From contig DAHVCH010000001.1 of the NCBI GenBank assembly GCA_027314165.1, positions 172,590 through 229,900 on the forward strand: a stretch of DNA of 57,311 nucleotides. Direction: 5' to 3'. How positions within the stretch are numbered: the stretch's first letter is position 1; every line of letters begins with the position of its first letter. Under the pieces are notes generated by a model, which saw only the letters and a list, made by a program, of their open reading frames with translations, did no database searches and was not told where the DNA came from. The position numbers and the translations under genes were made by a program. The stretch comes from Thermoplasmata archaeon. GTDB taxonomy: Archaea; Thermoplasmatota; Thermoplasmata; Lutacidiplasmatales; UBA184. Of the stretch, positions 8,734 through 17,855 are shown in pieces.

Positions 8734-9687
8734 ATGGTCGTCCAGGAGCTGGGGGAAGGGCGACTTCTCGTGGACCTGGGCTTCCAGGACCTCGAGGGGG
8801 TCATCGGGAGCTACCTCCTCCCTGAGGAGGAGGGATGGGCCCTCGTCGAGGTCGGTCCGACGACGTGCGATAGCGCCCTCCTCAAGGGACTGCGCGAGGC
8901 CGGGGTCGAGCCGAGGGAGGTCCGCGACGTCGTCGTCACGCACATCCATCTGGACCACGCGGGCGGGGCCGGCCTCCTCGCCGACCACCTACCCCGCGCG
9001 ACGTTCCACATCCACGAGGCGGGAGTGCCGCACATGATCGACCCCCGAAAGCTCCAGGAGAGCGCTCGCCGGGCCTGGGGCCCCGCCTCCGACCAGCTTT
9101 GGGGAGAGATCCGCCCGCTTTCACCCGCACGGATCCACCCCGTAAAGGGGGGGGAGCGCATCCCGCTCGCCCACGGGGGGGCCCTGGAGGTCATCGCTGC
9201 GCCCGGACACGCCCGGCACCACATCGCGCTCTTCGACGTGAAGGCCCGAACGGTCCTCACGGGGGACGGCGCGGGGGTCCTCGTCCCTGGCGCGCGTCAC
9301 ATCCGACCCGCCGTGCCCCCGCCGGACCTCGACATCGGACAGCTCCTGGGTAGCCTGAAGGCCATGGACGCGGTCCATCCGGAGAAGCTCGCCTTCAGCC
9401 ACTACGGGGTCTTCGACCACGCGCACGAGCGGTTGGAGGAGGCCGGGAAGGCCGTCGAGCGCTGGAGGGACGTCGCCTTGGAAGCCGCGAGGAGGAGCCC
9501 CACCGTCGAGAACGTCACCCTCGCGCTCGAAGAGGAGGAGCAGCGCCGGTCCCGAGAGGAGGGCGAGCCCGCGGACCTTGCCGCACGTTCCCAGGCCATC
9601 AGCGGGATCTCGATGGCGGCCATGGGCCTCCTCCGCTACTTCGACCGCACCGGGCTCCTCGGTGCAAGGCCCCCTGGTTCCGAGTGA
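8734..9687 (+). CDS. MBL-fold metallo-hydrolase
   Basis: A 317-residue protein with the metallo-beta-lactamase signature THIHLDHAGG (His70, His72, Asp74, His75). Further ligands are likely the His in APGHARHH, the Asp in LTGDGAG and the His in FSHYGVFDH, so a two-metal centre is complete. The substrate is unknown; the layout resembles glyoxalase-II/lactonase-type hydrolases. The last ~100 residues are helical and charged and may form a cap or oligomer contact. It sits 6 bases before the MFS transporter gene. Confidence 0.87.
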   Translation: MVVQELGEGRLLVDLGFQDLEGVIGSYLLPEEEGWALVEVGPTTCDSALLKGLREAGVEPREVRDVVVTHIHLDHAGGAGLLADHLPRATFHIHEAGVPHMIDPRKLQESARRAWGPASDQLWGEIRPLSPARIHPVKGGERIPLAHGGALEVIAAPGHARHHIALFDVKARTVLTGDGAGVLVPGARHIRPAVPPPDLDIGQLLGSLKAMDAVHPEKLAFSHYGVFDHAHERLEEAGKAVERWRDVALEAARRSPTVENVTLALEEEEQRRSREEGEPADLAARSQAISGISMAAMGLLRYFDRTGLLGARPPGSE

Positions 9688-9693
9688 GCACCC

Positions 9694-10938
9694 GTGGGCG
9701 AGCTCACCCCGTCCGCCCGTTCGCGGGCCGTCGGCTCGCTCGTCGCCGCCCGCGCGGTCTACGCCTACAACTGGTACCTGATCGGGCCGATCCAGGGGGC
9801 GATCGCCACCGGTCTCGGCGTCTCCTTTGGAGAGGTCTCGATCTTCCTGTGGGCGTTCCTCGTGGGGGTCGGCATCTTCCAGATCCCGGCCGGCCTCCTC
9901 TCGCTGCGCTGGGGGGCGCGCACGTGCTCCCTGGTGGGCATCGCGATCATGTCCGTGGGGGCGGTGGCGAGTGGGGCCACCACCTCGGCCTCGTTCTTCT
10001 TCATGGCCCGCTTCCTGGTGGGGGTCGGTTCGGCGTTCTTCTTCTCCCCGGGGATCGGCCTCATCGCCCGATACTACCAGGAAGGGGGACGCGGGTTCGG
10101 CATCGGTCTGTTCAACGGGGCCTTCAGCCTGGGTGCGGGGGCCGCCGTCTACCTGACCGTGGTGCTCTCCGGGATCCTCGGCTGGCAGGGCGCGCTGCTG
10201 GTGGCGGGGCTCGCGATGACCCTGGTCACCTCCGAAAGCGCGCTCGTCCTCCCTCGACTCCCCGAACCCGCGCTCGCCCTCTCGGAGGCCATGCGCCGGG
10301 CGAGGCGGGTCCTGGCCTCCAGGTACCTGTGGCTCCTGGCCCTCGCGCTGGCCGGGTTCTGGGCCGCGAACTTCGCGGTCGCTCAGTACCTTGTCCCCTG
10401 GGCCCACGACGAGGCCGGGATGAGCCTTGGGACCGCAGGGGCCCTCGACGCGCTCTTGATCATCTGTCCGCTCTTCGGGGGGCCTCTCGGGGGCATCCTC
10501 GCGGAAAAGCGCGCCAGCCCTCGAGGGCTGCTCGCCTTCTCCGCCGGCATGACCGGCCTGTCGGTCATCGCCCTGCCCTTCGTTCCTCGCATCTCCCCTT
10601 GGTTGCTGTGGCCCTTCGCGGTCCTCAACGGGATCGTCTCGGGCATGTCGTTCGGGATCCTCTACTACATGGGAACGCTCGACCCGGTCGGCAGGGGCGA
10701 GAACGTCCCGCTCGCCCTGGGCCTCATCAACGGGCTCCAGGTCCTGCTCGGAGCCTTCATCGTGCTCGGGCTGGGGTACTACTTCTTCGGCCCGCAACAG
10801 GCCTCGAGCTACACCGAGGGGTGGCTGCTCTTCGGGGCCCTGACGATCGGGACGCTGGCCCTGTTGCTGGCGCTCCCGCACCCCTCGCGCACGCCGACCG
10901 GCCGTGAGACGAACGGCGCGCGCACCGAGCCAGCGTAG
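9694..10938 (+). CDS. MFS transporter
   Basis: A 414-residue protein with about twelve hydrophobic segments, starting at GTG 9694. LSLRWGARTCSLVG sits where MFS proteins carry the loop 2-3 motif, followed by FMARFLVGVGSAFFFSPGIGLIARYY. The second half begins near LLALALAGFWAANFAV. The substrate cannot be predicted. It is the last gene of the 5962-10938 cluster. A convergent Lrp-type regulator ends 10 bases beyond the stop. Confidence 0.88.
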   Translation: MGELTPSARSRAVGSLVAARAVYAYNWYLIGPIQGAIATGLGVSFGEVSIFLWAFLVGVGIFQIPAGLLSLRWGARTCSLVGIAIMSVGAVASGATTSASFFFMARFLVGVGSAFFFSPGIGLIARYYQEGGRGFGIGLFNGAFSLGAGAAVYLTVVLSGILGWQGALLVAGLAMTLVTSESALVLPRLPEPALALSEAMRRARRVLASRYLWLLALALAGFWAANFAVAQYLVPWAHDEAGMSLGTAGALDALLIICPLFGGPLGGILAEKRASPRGLLAFSAGMTGLSVIALPFVPRISPWLLWPFAVLNGIVSGMSFGILYYMGTLDPVGRGENVPLALGLINGLQVLLGAFIVLGLGYYFFGPQQASSYTEGWLLFGALTIGTLALLLALPHPSRTPTGRETNGARTEPA

Positions 10939-10948
10939 GGCGCCCGGG

Positions 10949-11425
10949 TCACTCGTCGGCCCGCATCGAACGCGAGGGGAGGGGCACCCGCCGCTCCTCC
11001 TTCACCCGGTTCAGGATGACCTGCGTGTTCGTCCGCTCGATGTTCGGGTCCTGCAGCGCGTGCTTCACCCACCGGTCGAGGTCCCTGCGGTCGCGGAACC
11101 GCGCGATGACGAGCGCGTCGTAGTCGCCGGTCACGTCATAGATGGCGTAGGCCCGTTCATCCTTCGACAGGCGTTCCTCCACCTCGCGCAGCCGCCCCTT
11201 CGAGATGCGGATGCCGACCACGGCGTGAAGGTCCCAGCCGAGCGCCTCGTCCTGCAGGAGCGGGACGTACCCTCGGATGAGACCCTCACGCTCGAGGGCT
11301 TCGATCCGATGGCTCACCGTGGTCGGCGAGACATGGAGTCGTCGCGCGATGTCGCGGTGGCTTCGGCGCGCGTCCACGTTGAGTTCCTCGAGCAGGCTCC
11401 GATCGAGCGCATCCAGGCTGGACAT
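10949..11425 (-). CDS. Lrp/AsnC-family transcription regulator
   Basis: From the ATG at 11425 the protein has 158 residues, typical for the family; an in-frame ATG at 11455 is possible but lies at the predicted TATA position. The N-terminal HTH reads LDALDRSLLEELNVDARRSHRDIARRLHVSPTTVSHRIEALEREGLI (quoted in pieces: LDALDRSLLEEL, DIARRLHVSPTTVSHRI, EREGLIRGY). The C-terminal RAM/ligand domain includes VTGDYDALVIARFRD. Such regulators sense amino acids. It is divergent from glutamine synthetase, a natural target (inference). Confidence 0.92.
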   Translation of the reverse strand: MSSLDALDRSLLEELNVDARRSHRDIARRLHVSPTTVSHRIEALEREGLIRGYVPLLQDEALGWDLHAVVGIRISKGRLREVEERLSKDERAYAIYDVTGDYDALVIARFRDRRDLDRWVKHALQDPNIERTNTQVILNRVKEERRVPLPSRSMRADE

Positions 11426-11454
11426 GTGACCACACGATGGGTCAGGGACGGCCA

Positions 11455-11461
11455 TCTAAGA
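11455..11461 (-). promoter_or_regulatory. TATA-like box of the Lrp gene
   Basis: On the minus strand TCTTAGA, centred about 33 bases before the ATG at 11425, would leave a leader of only a few bases. The remaining ~250 bases up to glnA show no further clear element apart from the glnA promoter. Confidence 0.35.
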
Positions 11462-11675
11462 ACCTTCGCCAAGCACTTCGTGGGCACTCGTCCACTTTCC
11501 CGGAGCGAGCGCTCAAGTACGGATGTTCGGTCGGAGCACGCACGACCCACCGTCCCGGAGGGCCCCGAGCCCTGAACGATCGCGCAGGAAGGCCGCGACG
11601 GGAAGGTCGCCTGGAGGGGATAGGGGCTTCTCGGCCCCTCCTCCTGGCGCCCTTCCCCCCGCCCTCCTCCCGAAC

Positions 11676-11713
11676 GCTTATGGGCCACGGAACAACGGGA
11701 CGGCCGGGGAGGG
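11676..11713 (+). promoter_or_regulatory. glnA promoter and ribosome binding site
   Basis: GCTTATG (11676-11682) lies ~27 bases before a predicted start point near 11706. GGGGAGGG at 11706-11713 lies five bases before the GTG at 11718 and decides that start. Confidence 0.5.
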
Positions 11714-11717
11714 CGTT

Positions 11718-13184
11718 GTGATAGCAACCACGACAGTTCCGGCAGGCGCCACGCCAGAGACGATCATCCAGAAGCTCAAGGCCGAGGAGGTGCGGTGGCT
11801 GGACCTCCAGTTCGTCGACCTCACGGGGCTCCTTCAGCACGTGACGGTCCCGGCGAGCACCCTGGAAGAGAGGCACTTCTCGGAAGGGATCCCCAAGCTG
11901 GACGGCTCGTCCATCCGCGGCTTCACGGACATCCACGAGTCCGACATGCGGCTCGAGCCGCAGGTCGAGACGCTGCGGGCCCTACCCTGGTACAACCCGC
12001 CCCACAAGACCTACCGGATGATCTGCAACATCTGGGAAGGCTTCCGGCACGAGCGCTTCTCACGCGACCCCCGCTACGCGGCCGAGCGGGCCGTGCAGCA
12101 GGCCGAGGCCCAGGGGTACGACATGTCCTACTGGGGGCCCGAGCTCGAGTTCTTCGTCTTCGACCGCGTGAGGATCGACCCCTCCCCCCTCGGCACGCAG
12201 CTCCCCGGTGCCGGCAACGGCTACCAGATCGAGTCCTCGGAGGCTCCCTGGACCCAGGGCGCGTTCAGCCTGCTCCCCTTCCCGCTCAAGGGCGGCTACT
12301 ACGCCGCTCCCCCCAGGGACGGGCTCGCCGACCTTCGCAACGAGATCTGCTTCCTGCTGGAGGACTACATGGCGGTCAAGGTCGAGGCCCACCACCACGA
12401 GGTCGCGACGGCCGGTCAGTGCGAGGTCAACATCCACTACGCGCCGCTCGTCGAAATGGCGGACAGCATCATGACCATGAAGATGGTCATCAAGCGGACC
12501 GCCCAGCAGTTCAACAAGGTGGCCACGTTCATGCCGAAGCCGCTCTACGGCGACAACGGCAGCGGGATGCACACCCACCAGAGCTTGTGGAAGGGCGGGC
12601 ACAACGAGTTCTTCGACGCGGACGAACCGTACGCCGAGGTCTCGCAGACGTGCCGCTACTACATCGGGGGGCTCATGGAGCACTCCCGCGCCCTCACGGC
12701 CATCACCAACCCCACGACGAACTCCTACCGTAGGCTGGTCCCGGGCTACGAGGCCCCGGTCTTCATCGCCTGGGCCCGCGGGAACCGCTCGGCCAACTGC
12801 CGCGTCCCGGTGTACGAGAAGACCGTGGAGAAGGCCAAGCGCGTGGAGTTCCGGACGCCGGACCCCTCGTGCAACATCTACCTCGCGATGGCGGCGATGC
12901 AGGCGGCCGGGCTCGACGGGATCCAGAGGAAGATCGACCCCGGGAACCCCGTGGACGAGGACATCTACCACCTCTCGAAGCACCGAAGGAAGGAGCTGGG
13001 GGTGCGCGAGCTCCCAGGGTCCCTCACCGAGTCCCTGGACGCTCTCGAGAGCGACCACGACTTCCTGGCCTCGGTCTTCCCGAAGGACCTCTTCGAGCAC
13101 TACTACGACCTGAAGCGCAAGGAGGCGCTCGAGGTCTCGCTGCGGCCGACGCCGCTCGAGTTCTCGATGTACCTCGACGCGTAG
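11718..13184 (+). CDS. glnA: Glutamine synthetase, type I
   Basis: A 488-residue GSI (ATP + glutamate + ammonia to glutamine). The N-terminal beta-grasp is visible (VRWLDLQFVDLTGLLQHVTVPA begins at ~residue 25), then the catalytic domain: GPELEFFVFD (metal ligands), NGSGMHTHQSLW (ATP/glutamate site), NPTTNSYRRLVPGYEAP, and FRTPDPSCNIYLAMAAM. The sequence after the tail NIYHLSKHRRKE-like region gives no clear adenylylation tyrosine motif, so it looks like the non-adenylylated type. The start is GTG with a good ribosome binding site. Head-to-head with the Lrp regulator; convergent with pyruvate kinase. Confidence 0.96.
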   Translation: MIATTTVPAGATPETIIQKLKAEEVRWLDLQFVDLTGLLQHVTVPASTLEERHFSEGIPKLDGSSIRGFTDIHESDMRLEPQVETLRALPWYNPPHKTYRMICNIWEGFRHERFSRDPRYAAERAVQQAEAQGYDMSYWGPELEFFVFDRVRIDPSPLGTQLPGAGNGYQIESSEAPWTQGAFSLLPFPLKGGYYAAPPRDGLADLRNEICFLLEDYMAVKVEAHHHEVATAGQCEVNIHYAPLVEMADSIMTMKMVIKRTAQQFNKVATFMPKPLYGDNGSGMHTHQSLWKGGHNEFFDADEPYAEVSQTCRYYIGGLMEHSRALTAITNPTTNSYRRLVPGYEAPVFIAWARGNRSANCRVPVYEKTVEKAKRVEFRTPDPSCNIYLAMAAMQAAGLDGIQRKIDPGNPVDEDIYHLSKHRRKELGVRELPGSLTESLDALESDHDFLASVFPKDLFEHYYDLKRKEALEVSLRPTPLEFSMYLDA

Positions 13185-13202
13185 GCCCGAGCCGGGCCCT
13201 CC

Positions 13203-13220
13203 GGGGGGGTCGCACCCCCC
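13203..13220 (+). terminator. GC hairpin between convergent glnA and pyk
   Basis: Seven G (13203-13209), a TCGCA loop and six C (13215-13220) form a strong hairpin in the 88-base gap between two convergent genes. No T-tract follows, so termination is only a suggestion. Confidence 0.3.
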
Positions 13221-13272
13221 GCGGGGGCCCGAGGCCCATCCCTCGGCAGGACCCCGAGCACCGCGGCGGGGA

Positions 13273-14706
13273 CTAGATCTCCACGACCGTGAGCAGGTTC
13301 GTGGGACGGCCCTCCAGAGGGTACCCCGCCGTCAGGACGACCCGGTCGCCCCGAGAGAGCTGGAGCGCCTCGATGCAGGCCGTGCGGGCCGCGTCGCGCA
13401 GCGAGTCCAGAGGCAATCGCGACGGAACGTTCCTTGACCGGACCCCCCAGAGGAGACCGAGCGAGGCCGAGGTCGATGGCTGGGAGGAGAGGACGAGCAG
13501 GGGGGCCTTCGGACGCAGGCGGGCGACGAGACGGGCCGTGCGTCCGGAGTGCGTGGGCACCACGATCCCCTTGGCCCCGATGCGCCCGGCGAGCCGGACC
13601 GCCGCTTCCGCCACGGCCCCCTCCTCTCCCTGGAGTTCGGAGCCCACGAGGTCGCCCTCGTTGCCCAGGAACGTTCCCGACCCCGCTCGCCAGAGGGCAG
13701 GCTCCGTGGCCTCTGCGATGCTGGCGAGGTAGCGGACGCTCTCCTCCGGGAACTGACCCACGGCGGTCTCCTCGGAGAGCATCAGGCAGTCCGCGCCGTC
13801 GAGGACCGCGTTCGCGACGTCCGTGGCCTCCGCCCGCGTGGGCCGCGGCGAGCTGACCATGCTGAGCAGCATCTGGGTGGCGACGATGCAGGGCTTGGCC
13901 GCGCGTCGGGCGGCCGTGACGAGCTCCTTCTGCACCAGCGCCAGGTGCGCGAGCGGCACCTCGATGCCCAGGTCCCCCCGGGCCACCATGATGCCGTCGG
14001 CGCTCTCGAGGATCCCGACCTGGTTCCGGAGCGCCTCCGCCCGCTCGATCTTGGCCAGGAGGAACGGAGCGCGGTCCGGTTGCAGCGCGGCCACCTGGGC
14101 CCGGGCCGCTCTCAGGTCGGCGGCAGAAGCGACGAACGAGAGGGCGACCCAGTCGACCCCTTCCTCCACCGCCACGCGAAGGTCGTGGAGGTCCTTCGGG
14201 CCCAGGCTCAACTTCGGGAAAGGGGCCCCCGGGAAGTAGATGCCCTGGTGGGAGGAGATGTGGCCCCCGTGCACCACCCGCGCCCGGGCCGAGGTTGCGT
14301 CGACGGATTCCACCCGCAGCTCGATGGCCCCGTCCCCGACCAGGACCTGCTGGCCCTGGTGGAGGATCCGCAGGAACCCCTCCACCGGGACGGGGATCTC
14401 TGGCGCTTCGGAGGGACCCGCCCCGCCCCGGAGCTCCACGGTCTCCGCGGGGAGGAGCGTCCGCAGCTCAGGTTCGAGGGCTCCGATGCGGTACTTCGGT
14501 CCCTGGAGATCCGCGACCGTCGTGACCGGACGGCCCAGCTCCTCCCCGACCTTCCTCGCCCTTTGGAGGATGGTCCGGTGCTGGTCCTCGTCCCCGTGGG
14601 AGAAGTTGACCCGCAGGGCGTTCGCCCCGGCCTCGACCAGGGCCTTGAGACGCTCCTCCGACATCGTGGCGGGGCCCACGGTCGCAAGGATGCGGGTGCG
14701 CGGCAT
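13273..14706 (-). CDS. pyk: Pyruvate kinase
   Basis: A 477-residue glycolytic enzyme (PEP + ADP to pyruvate + ATP). LRVNFSHGDED (32-42) binds nucleotide and K+, VADLQGPKYRIG and the small B domain follow, then FLLAKIERAEAL with the catalytic Lys, MVARGDLGIEVPL (Mg/PEP site) and ATQMLLSM. The C-terminal domain (VVPTHSGRTARLVARLRP) is shortened compared with bacterial enzymes but complete for an archaeal one. The K/E at SEETAVGQFP is normal. Weak TTTCAAG upstream (14735-14744) could be its TATA element. Confidence 0.95.
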   Translation of the reverse strand: MPRTRILATVGPATMSEERLKALVEAGANALRVNFSHGDEDQHRTILQRARKVGEELGRPVTTVADLQGPKYRIGALEPELRTLLPAETVELRGGAGPSEAPEIPVPVEGFLRILHQGQQVLVGDGAIELRVESVDATSARARVVHGGHISSHQGIYFPGAPFPKLSLGPKDLHDLRVAVEEGVDWVALSFVASAADLRAARAQVAALQPDRAPFLLAKIERAEALRNQVGILESADGIMVARGDLGIEVPLAHLALVQKELVTAARRAAKPCIVATQMLLSMVSSPRPTRAEATDVANAVLDGADCLMLSEETAVGQFPEESVRYLASIAEATEPALWRAGSGTFLGNEGDLVGSELQGEEGAVAEAAVRLAGRIGAKGIVVPTHSGRTARLVARLRPKAPLLVLSSQPSTSASLGLLWGVRSRNVPSRLPLDSLRDAARTACIEALQLSRGDRVVLTAGYPLEGRPTNLLTVVEI

Positions 14707-14806
14707 CCTGTGACCGGAGCACGCGTCGGGCTTGAAAGGTTGGGAGGCCGGCGGAACGGGCCGCCGGGTCCAGACGGACCCTGGCCCGCGCAGGGCCCCT
14801 GCGAGG

Positions 14807-15673
14807 TTACGGGCGAGCTCGTCCGAGGGGGACCGCCATGCGCTCGAGGTTCGCCAGATAGCGTCGCGGCACCCGTCCGGTCGCGTCCTCGGGCACTCCG
14901 CCGCGGGCCCCGGCCAGCTGGTGGGAGAGCGCCTCCTTCACGGGCAGGAACGTTTCCGAAGCCCATTCCGGGGCGTGGAGCAGGAGCTTGGCACGCGCGA
15001 GAGGGGACGGGTCGCTCGCCCCGGAGGCCTCGTAGGCCGCCACGGCGCTGAAGTAGAGGTTCTCGGCCTTCCAGCTGGACGGGAAGACCGCGATCTCGGC
15101 CGCGCGGTCGAAGGCTTCCGCGGCCTGCAGGAACTGCACACGGCGGGCGATGGGGTCCCCGGCGGTCAGTCCCAGAAGGAAGTTGCCCTGGCCCCGGAAC
15201 CAGGGACCGAAGCCGGGCAGCTGACAGAGCAGCAGTCGCGGGACCACGGCGCGACGGACCTCCCGCCACTCCCCTCGGAAGAGGTGGACCCAGGCGAGCG
15301 TGAGCAGCGTGTCGTACCACCAGAACTGGTTCCTCTGCGTCCGGAGCATGCCCGGGTCGATCTCCTGCATCGCCTCGTCGTAGAACCCCAGGTCGAGCAG
15401 CGCCCGGCCCTCGAGGCTCTTCGCGCTCCACCAGATGAACGGCAGCTTCGGCGCGTTCCCCAGGAGCATCCGGGCCCCGATGAGCGCCTGGCCGGGGTTG
15501 CCCGCCATCAGCGCCTCTTCGTAGGCCCCGATCCGAAGGCCGAGCGGCGAGCCTTCCATCAGCAGTTCGGCCGTGCCGACCTCGTTCCCGAGCAGCGCAA
15601 TGGACTGCTCGCGATGGCCGTGCGAAAGATGGAAACAGACCTCGCCGTCGATGTTCTCACTACCCATGGCCAT
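14807..15673 (-). CDS. Helical-repeat (TPR-like) protein, function unknown
   Basis: An alpha-helical protein of 288 residues from the ATG at 15673; a TTG at 15685 and an ATG at 15667 are alternatives. Helical pairs such as ALLDLGFYDEAMQEIDPG, LTLAWVHLFRGEWREVRRAV and QFLQAAEAFDRAAEIAVFP are TPR/SEL-like. There is no signal peptide or membrane span. It lies 100 bases downstream of the pyruvate kinase start on the same strand and has its own TATA box. I do not recognise a specific family. Confidence 0.65.
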   Translation of the reverse strand: MAMGSENIDGEVCFHLSHGHREQSIALLGNEVGTAELLMEGSPLGLRIGAYEEALMAGNPGQALIGARMLLGNAPKLPFIWWSAKSLEGRALLDLGFYDEAMQEIDPGMLRTQRNQFWWYDTLLTLAWVHLFRGEWREVRRAVVPRLLLCQLPGFGPWFRGQGNFLLGLTAGDPIARRVQFLQAAEAFDRAAEIAVFPSSWKAENLYFSAVAAYEASGASDPSPLARAKLLLHAPEWASETFLPVKEALSHQLAGARGGVPEDATGRVPRRYLANLERMAVPLGRARP

Positions 15674-15734
15674 AGAACGGTACAACGAGAGCCGCAGCCC
15701 TCGAAGTCCTCGAGAGACATATGCGCCCGGATGC

Positions 15735-15742
15735 GTATAAAC
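15735..15742 (-). promoter_or_regulatory. TATA box of the helical-repeat gene
   Basis: Minus-strand GTTTATAC, with transcription start expected near 15711, leaves a leader of roughly 26-38 bases depending on the start codon. Confidence 0.5.
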
Positions 15743-15919
15743 CCTTCAGGTCGCTCGCCCGTTCCGATGCTCCGCTCACCTCTTCGGAGCGCGCGGAGGA
15801 GGAGACCCCGAGGCCCCAGGATGGACGGGGTCCCGTCGGCCGTACCTCGTAGTCGAGAGAACGGCTCCGAGGACCTCGTTCGGTAGTCTTTTCTGCTCTG
15901 CGGCTCCTACGCTGCCGAA

Positions 15920-17608
15920 ATGGTCCACCCTGGCTTGCGGGTGGGGGACCTGGTCGAGCTCATCGACCACCAGGAGGTCCTTCTCCCTGATTTCCAACGC
16001 GGGTACGTTTGGCGCCGCCCTCAGGTCCTGAAGTTCTTGGACTCGCTCTACCGCGGCTACCCGATAGGACAGGTGCTGCTGTGGATCCCCCCGCAGTCGG
16101 TCACGGACGGAGACTCCGCACCACAAGGTCGAGCGCTCGGGACGAGCCCGAGCCAGCAGGCCGGGGCCTCCATCTTCGCCTCGGCCGAGAGGGCGGAGAA
16201 GATCGGCGGGGGCCGTGCCCCCTCGAGAGCGGCACCCCCGCAGTTCGTGCTGGACGGCCAGCAGCGCCTGACCACCCTTTACCGCATCCTTCGCGGGGAC
16301 GAGGGAGCGAAGGTCCGCTTCCACGCCGGCGACGAGATGTTCATGACGGAGACCGCCGCCTCCGGCAAGGACCCGCTCTGGGTCTCGGTCGGGGACATCC
16401 TGGGCTCCGAGCGCGGGCTCTCCAAGGCGCTGGCCCGGCTGCAGAAGGAGCTGAAGCTGGCGCCCGACGACGCGGTGTTCGAGCGTTTTCAGGCGAACCT
16501 CCAGCGCATGGCCCTGGTCCGAGAGCGAGTCCTCCCCGTGGACGTGGTCCGCCTGGCGGACCCCGAGCAGGTGGCCGAGCTCTTCGTCCGGATCAACTCG
16601 GGGACCCCGCTTCGCCGGGCGGAGCTGGCCCTCGCCCAGCTCGCCTGGAGGTGGCCCGGCGCCCTCGTGGTGCGTCTTGGCGACGCCCTGGAGGAGTTCG
16701 TCGAGGCCGGTTTCGACTTCTCGGCCCCGTTCCTGATGCGGAGCTTCGTCTCCGTCGCGACGGGGCAGGCGAGCTTCTCGAACCTGGAGTCGCTCTGGAA
16801 GCTCAACGACATCACCCTGTCGAAGAACTGGGACAAGACCCACAACGGGTTGCGGAGCACGATCGCGTTCATCCAGGAAGTGGCCCGGCTTCCCACGGGC
16901 GATGACCTGCCCTCGGCCAACGTGCTGATCCCGATGACCGCCCTTTTCGCGAAGAACCTGCGGCTGGACGCTTCCCAGACCCAGCAGCTCCTGTACTGGT
17001 TCCTCGTGGCCGGGGCCTTCGGGCGCTACGGGACGAACGTGGAGCCCCGTCTGGGGGAGGACCTGCGGGCGATTTACACCGAGACGCCCCTCAAGAGCCT
17101 CATGGACAGCCTCGCGAGCTCGACACCCGCCCCCGCCGTGGTGCCCGCCACCGAGCTCGAGGGCCGGGGGGTCGGGTCAGGGGTCTACCTCCTCATGGCG
17201 AGCCTGATGCGCCTCAAGGGCGTCCAGGACTGGTTCCCCGCGTCGGTGGGTGGGCGCCCTCCCTCTCCCGCCCGGGGCGAGCGCGATCTGGTCCTCCAGC
17301 CGATCTTCAGCCGAAAGCAGCTGCAGGAGTCCGGGGCCGACCCCGAGCTCGCGGAGGAGATGGCGAACCTCCTCCTCCTGCCCCACCGCCCGCCCTCGAA
17401 GTACGCTCAGGCCAACCCCGAGGAACTTCTCGCCCGGGCGACCCCGGCCCAGATCAAGGACCAGTGGGTCCCGGAATCGAAGTTCCTCTGGATGGCCCCA
17501 CGGGCCGCCGAGTTCCTCACGGCCCGCCGGGTGCTCTTGGCGAAGGCGTTCTCGGTGGCGTTGGAGTCGCTCCACTCCGGGAACGCCCCCTTCCCCCCCC
17601 AGGGTTGA
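15920..17608 (+). CDS. Solo DUF262 (GmrSD-N/ParB-like) protein
   Basis: A 562-residue protein. DFQRGYVWR (24-32), QFVLDGQQRLTTLYR (108-122) and LFVRINSGTPLRRAELALAQ are the three hallmark motifs of DUF262, the nucleotide-binding domain of GmrS and of several anti-phage proteins. The C-terminal region (PHRPPSKYAQANPEELLARATPAQ, SKFLWMAPRAAEFLTARRVLLAKAF) aligns by pattern with the HNH-like DUF1524 half but shows no HNH residues, so it is the nuclease-less architecture. Cytoplasmic. No restriction or methyltransferase partner is adjacent. The role may be defence-related or regulatory; it is not established for solo forms. Confidence 0.82.
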   Translation: MVHPGLRVGDLVELIDHQEVLLPDFQRGYVWRRPQVLKFLDSLYRGYPIGQVLLWIPPQSVTDGDSAPQGRALGTSPSQQAGASIFASAERAEKIGGGRAPSRAAPPQFVLDGQQRLTTLYRILRGDEGAKVRFHAGDEMFMTETAASGKDPLWVSVGDILGSERGLSKALARLQKELKLAPDDAVFERFQANLQRMALVRERVLPVDVVRLADPEQVAELFVRINSGTPLRRAELALAQLAWRWPGALVVRLGDALEEFVEAGFDFSAPFLMRSFVSVATGQASFSNLESLWKLNDITLSKNWDKTHNGLRSTIAFIQEVARLPTGDDLPSANVLIPMTALFAKNLRLDASQTQQLLYWFLVAGAFGRYGTNVEPRLGEDLRAIYTETPLKSLMDSLASSTPAPAVVPATELEGRGVGSGVYLLMASLMRLKGVQDWFPASVGGRPPSPARGERDLVLQPIFSRKQLQESGADPELAEEMANLLLLPHRPPSKYAQANPEELLARATPAQIKDQWVPESKFLWMAPRAAEFLTARRVLLAKAFSVALESLHSGNAPFPPQG

Positions 17609-17801
17609 CCCACCCCTCCTGGGTCTGCTCGTCGGCGGGACCCCCCTCCTTCCTCAGGCGAGCGGAGGGGCCCGCGGACCACCCGATACGCCCGACGTTG
17701 GGGGAAATGTCGAAATCGTAGCCGGATTACGTGTTCCGGAGCCCCCTCGCCCCGCTCCGCTCCGAAAATCGGTGGCCCGGGGGCCCCGGGGGGCATTACA
17801 C

Positions 17802-17847
17802 CTATATGCCAGTCACTGCTACGATATGACGTGCCGTGCTGGGAGGT
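17802..17847 (+). promoter_or_regulatory. TATA box and ribosome binding site for the gene at 17856
   Basis: CTATAT at 17802-17807 predicts a start point near 17832; GGGAGGT at 17841-17847 then precedes the ATG at 17856, favouring it over the in-frame ATG at 17826. The rest of the gap 17609-17801 holds no gene I can see, only GC-rich palindromic sequence around 17777-17793. Confidence 0.5.
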
Positions 17848-17855
17848 ACCTTAGC

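Noticed and set aside
9121-10881. 586-codon minus-strand frame opposite the MBL and MFS genes
   Set aside because: The composition is polar filler (E, R, G, Q) typical of the strand opposite hydrophobic coding sequence.
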